Positions 60,141 through 64,000 of a stretch of DNA of 64,000 nucleotides are shown here, in pieces. Positions within the stretch are counted from its first letter, which is position 1, and each line of letters opens with the position of its first letter. The position numbers and the translations under genes were made by a program. Origin of the DNA: Desarmillaria ectypa (taxonomy: Eukaryota > Basidiomycota > Agaricomycetes > Agaricales > Physalacriaceae); NCBI GenBank assembly GCA_030407005.1, contig JAUDYN010000007.1, positions 3,038,001 through 3,102,000 on the forward strand. The letters are read 5' to 3'. The notes beneath the pieces are model-generated. The model did not search any database. It was not told the origin of the DNA and saw only the letters and a list, made by a program, of their open reading frames with translations.

Positions 60141-63100
60141 AATGTTGACTACTATCAGGACCAGCGCCATGAGAAGAACAAGGTTGTGTCGGTCTGGGCA
60201 ACCATCGACATTGAGGAGCGACTGGGCGAGATACGTAGCACCCCTGTCACGGTGGGACCGAAGAGGATCTATTCGTCAAACAGCTCTGGACCTTTCCGCG
60301 GGGTATCGACACTGAGACCATAGACGGAGGAACGGAGAAGAAAGAGGGAGAGTAGGAAGAAATGCGGGATCATCTGTGTAGAAAAGCTCAAACAGGAAGT
60401 TGTGGTGGCGGTCCTTACCTGAGAGGCGGTATGTTCGCGTGTATCGAGCTGTAGTTGATTTTATACTTGCCTGACGTGCTCGGTACAAAGGACACAAGCA
60501 CACCGAACACGACGCGTCGAGTTGGGGACACTTCGGAAAGCCAGAGAAGTAGACAGTGGTGCAAGATGGGGGTGGGGAAACGCGAACTCAAAGTTATCCT
60601 AAGCTTTGATCCTCAATTCTATCGTTCCATGTCTTTCAGTGGTTTGATGGTCTAGCTGGTAGAGACGGAACACACCCTGTCATGGAAGAGAAAGAAGTAT
60701 CGCAAAGCTTGAGGTAGGCGGGGTCAACAAGCCATGTTGATACATATGCTTTTTTCCCTTTCTTGGTCTCCTGCCATTGATGATATAGCGATACCTGAGG
60801 CATCCTTCCACTGCATGTGTATTATGCAGCTGAGGACGCAAAAAATACTGGGGAGACTCCAGCCTTTCACTTAGTAGCGGGGACTTCTCCAGAATCATCA
60901 ATCGTGGTACTCCTCATGAGACAATAAAGAAAGTCGGTCTCTTTATCCTAGAAGCACTGGATAGGGACAGAGTCGAAAAAAGGGCAGCTAAGAAGTTATT
61001 GGTTTGTCAGGCTCATGGAAAGGGTAGGATAATGAGCACACCTAAGCCCCCGTCCGCGCACTAACCCTATATCAATTCCACTGAACTTCCTAATCGCGAA
61101 GTTCTTCAGAAACCCCACAGGAGCTGTATCTAGGCATCATATCGAGCTTAGATGTAGGGGCAATGCAAGGCGTCAAATATATGTCGTGGCAATGTTTACG
61201 ATTCATGCAGACAAACAGTCCCATCCCTGAATTCGACGATTTCTGGGAGATACCACCCGAACGACAGTCGCTTTGGATGCAAAGTTCTTCTTTACACGTC
61301 CTCCGAGGCATGGATCTTCGGTCAGTTCGGGGTGAGAACCAGCAAGTAGGTACGGCAAGGAGCTTGACGATCGAACTATGCACGTGTATAGGCCGGCCTT
61401 GGTGCCAAAGAAGGTCCTATTGATGTGAGCTGAAGTTTTGGAGTAGGAGAAGCAGAAGGAATTCGCCGTCTCGTATACATTGTTCGTTCGCCGTTTGTGA
61501 ATGGACAACGTATTTTTGGGACGGTGTGCTTAGCGATGTCATCGCTAAAATTACCATTAGTGCAAATTTCACGATTCGTGTCTGTTGGACGTACAGTATA
61601 GGTTATTGTAGTGTGGTTCCACTGAACAGCCTCTCTGACCAATACGACTGTATTATACGAAGATGAACTCGGCGCCAAACCTCTTCGCACGCTCAAGACA
61701 AGGGCTCGTACTATTCACTGGTCCTATTCCGGATCACCTTGATCGCATTATTGGACTGGGCAGGAGATAAGATAGGCAGTGAGATGTTTGGCACAATTCA
61801 AAGTGGTACCAGTGAAGTAAGGCCTGGAAGTACGAGACGTAAAGCGACCATGAGCTACGGTGGACCGGTTCGCTGCGCAAGGGGAGCAGTGTTTTAAAGG
61901 AACATAGCACGCCGAACTACCCGTAGTCCCCGAGGATCCTAAATATCGATGTCCGTTGGCACAAAGCTAATCGTCTTTATTCGATGCTCCAAGACAGTTG
62001 AGGTGTCTGTGTGACTGATGTCCACATCACAGTTTCTCTGCTATCAGAGGCATATCTTGTGTACTGAGCGATTCCTTCGGTTGAAGACGCATATGCCTGA
62101 TGGATACAGTTTGAACGAAAAAGGTGTGAACGGCGAAAAAGCCTCTCACAGTAGCATAAACCTCCTACCTGCCGCTTTCTTCCCCTTCGCAAGCTCTGTA
62201 GATGGTAGGAGGAAGCTGGCGAATCTCCGTGTGCATTTGAGACCCTGATTTGGCCATCCTATGTCCGTGTCCTCGCCATTAACATGTGGTATAGGCAGCG
62301 GCACCTGGATCGAAGGTCAACACAAGAGTCGATACATGTCGCAAGGTTCCTAGAGAAGAAGAAAAAACACATGAGATATATGGAAAAAGTATAGCGGCTC
62401 GTGCTTACCTCGCTGTTGGACGTAGATCATGGTCGATGTCCTCTTGTCAACAATCAGTAATGGGACACCTGACTGCGATGATCAGGTCCTCCGCGGATCC
62501 ACTGGCAGTCGACAAGGGAGCGACAGACACTCGCTGCATATAGAAGTTAGAAATGAATGACTGCCGGTTTGTCGGATGTGCATACCCTAACGTTTGAACA
62601 TCTGCAGGTCGACAACTCTACATTGGATAAATTCACCGCTGCTATCTTTCATTGGCTCCTACCCTGCCACTTTATTCCGTTGAAGAACTCGACAGAGCTT
62701 GAGCGCAGAATGATATCTTGATGACACGAGATGGTTGTAAAGCATGGGGAGGACGTTAATTGAGGGAAATGTTGGGTCCAAATCGTAGAAAATGAAAACT
62801 GAACAGGCAAAGGCTATTCTCAGGACGAGGATATCACCGTCAGAGAGTCGGAGAAGATGAAGTGGATGTGCCGATTGGGACCAGGCCGGCAACACGATGC
62901 AACGTCAACAATTATAAATAACGCGAATCCCCTCTTCCGGGCCCCGTTCAAGCTTTTACTCATACTCACATAACTTCTTTTTTTTATCTACCAGCATCTC
63001 GAAAGCTTGTGTTCTCAAGTGCATCTAATTTAAGGTATGCAGTCAATACTTGCATCTCAGAATTTCTTACGAAAACTGTTGCAGTACTAGCACTTTTGAA

Positions 63101-63739
63101 AGTGATTCGCTAGGGGGCTGTATCCTTGAACCTCAATTTTCTTGCAAGCTCTGATTTATGCAGACTGGTGCGGCCGTTTAATTATCATTGATATTATGGT
63201 TCCCAAATGTAGGCCCTCTTCTCACAGAAAACTGTTCTACATGTGGGTTGCCCGGCCGCCTGAACTGAGAACAGGACGACAAAAAAAGCCCTTAATATCC
63301 TTAGAGCAGAGCAGTCCCTTATAGAATACGATCATGATTGGGTTCACCAGAATATCGCAGCCATGACTTTGTGCCAATTTGTTTTCCATCGGAGTTGAGG
63401 TCCGTCCCCAGAGTCTTCGCTGAAAGTCGTTGTGCGCCCATCTGCCTTGGTAGCAACAAGTTCCGCTCATGCCGTCACTATCACAGTAAGGACTAAAGTG
63501 GTAACATATCATTCTCAGGCTTATCTAATAAGTACTCTACAGTCGAAATGTCTGATCGTATACGGAGTATGCGATGCCCGAGTCCAATATGAAAAAGAGA
63601 TAATGATAATAAAGGAGCTTCGAGCGGTCAGATCCCATCTGTGAACTGCAGAGATTCGATCTGCGAAGCTCCTGAAGCCCCCAGGTCTATTCTTCTATAG
63701 TGCCCCTACAGCAAGACCTCTACGGTGTGTTACAGTGAT

Positions 63740-64000
63740 AGTATTCCCGACGTTGAACAAGAGGTAGAGATGGTTCTAACTCGAGGCCAAAGGCATGATA
63801 GAGTCCATACAACCACATCAGGAATGCAAACGGAATACCGACGGTCCGAATTCAATGCTAAAGGCATCAATAACTGCATCAGGCTTTAATTTATTATGAC
63901 GGGAAGACCCAGATATAAGGGGTATGAGCATGATACATAGGCTGCGGTGAGAGACTGAGACAATGGATTGAACGTCACACGGAGGGAAGATGCCATAGCA
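63740..64000 (-). repeat. diverged duplicate, copy 2, cut by window end
   Basis: Second copy of the sequence at 59930-60140, with the same block order and about 60-70 percent similarity by eye. It continues beyond the window, so its full extent is unknown. Confidence 0.4.

Larger units (their letters stand above)
58644..64000. other. gene-poor terminal stretch
   Basis: About 5.4 kb without a secure gene. Minus-strand hydrophobic pieces occur at 59922-60201 ('LVLIVVNIVAVSFLRVTF'), 62659-62895 and near 59350-59720, compatible with remnants of multi-helix membrane genes. Sequence around 59930-60140 recurs in diverged form at about 63740-64000. A plus frame at 61163-61423 (86 codons) is weakly coding-like. 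The tRNA-like D-arm string near 60645-60665 has no matching T-arm. The last copy runs off the window end. Confidence 0.4.

Noticed and set aside
60640..60670. tRNA-like D-arm string TGGTCTAGCTGGTAGAGAC
   Set aside because: No anticodon stem or T-arm follows at the right distance, so it is not a tRNA gene.
1..64000. CRISPR arrays, operons, phage or bacterial mobile elements
   Set aside because: The window is eukaryotic by intron structure and gene content; no regular spaced repeats or polycistronic bacterial gene runs were seen.

Overview
The window looks like nuclear DNA of a mushroom-forming basidiomycete (Agaricomycetes). Genes are cut by many introns of about 45-65 nt with GT..AG ends, exons can be tiny, and several families typical of these fungi occur: a DUF6593-like protein, a GH76-like secreted protein, a LaeA/UMTA-like methyltransferase with a long disordered N-terminus, DH-PH-FYVE RhoGEF, Mkt1, and uncharacterised seven-helix membrane proteins. 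No genus can be named from the sequence alone. Gene models below were built by hand from frame, splice signals and family resemblance; for every multi-exon CDS the exon lengths sum to an intact frame.

Layout. 0.7-3.2 kb (-): unknown multi-helix membrane protein. 4.4-5.3 (+): BTB protein. 8.0-9.3 (-): C2H2 transcription factor. 10.2-12.7 (-): SAM methyltransferase. 12.7-17.1: gene-poor, with a SINE-like piece and a broken kinase-like gene. 17.1-19.1 (-): secreted GH76-like glycosidase with 14 exons, one apparently a single base. 21.8-22.7 (+): DUF6593-like protein. 23.1-26.0 (-): DH-PH-FYVE RhoGEF. 26-28.6: LINE relic and a 21-G tract. 28.6-30.3 (+): type II membrane O-fucosyltransferase-like protein. 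30.5-30.7: a 175-bp element with about 50-bp terminal inverted repeats. 33.5-34.3 (-): one-finger C2H2-type protein. 34.8-37.5 (-): Mkt1. 37.6-42.3: no solid gene. 42.3-43.5 (+): Ser/Pro-rich conserved basidiomycete protein. 45.2-47.1 (-): two decayed tandem copies of a seven-helix gene. 48.7-58.6: a dense housekeeping block of thymidylate kinase (+), Ubc6 (-), Cwc27 (-) and Msh2 (+). 58.6-64.0: gene-poor, with two diverged copies of one sequence.

How it fits together. The housekeeping block contains genome maintenance (dTMP kinase, Msh2), ER-associated degradation (Ubc6) and splicing (Cwc27); cwc27 and msh2 start back to back only 90 bp apart and probably share a promoter, while the kinase and ubc6 converge. 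The other genes are a normal mixed chromosomal set, not a metabolic cluster. Gene-poor stretches hold relics of transposons and of lineage-specific families. I did not find a convincing new multi-gene system; the most unusual observation is the one-nucleotide exon.
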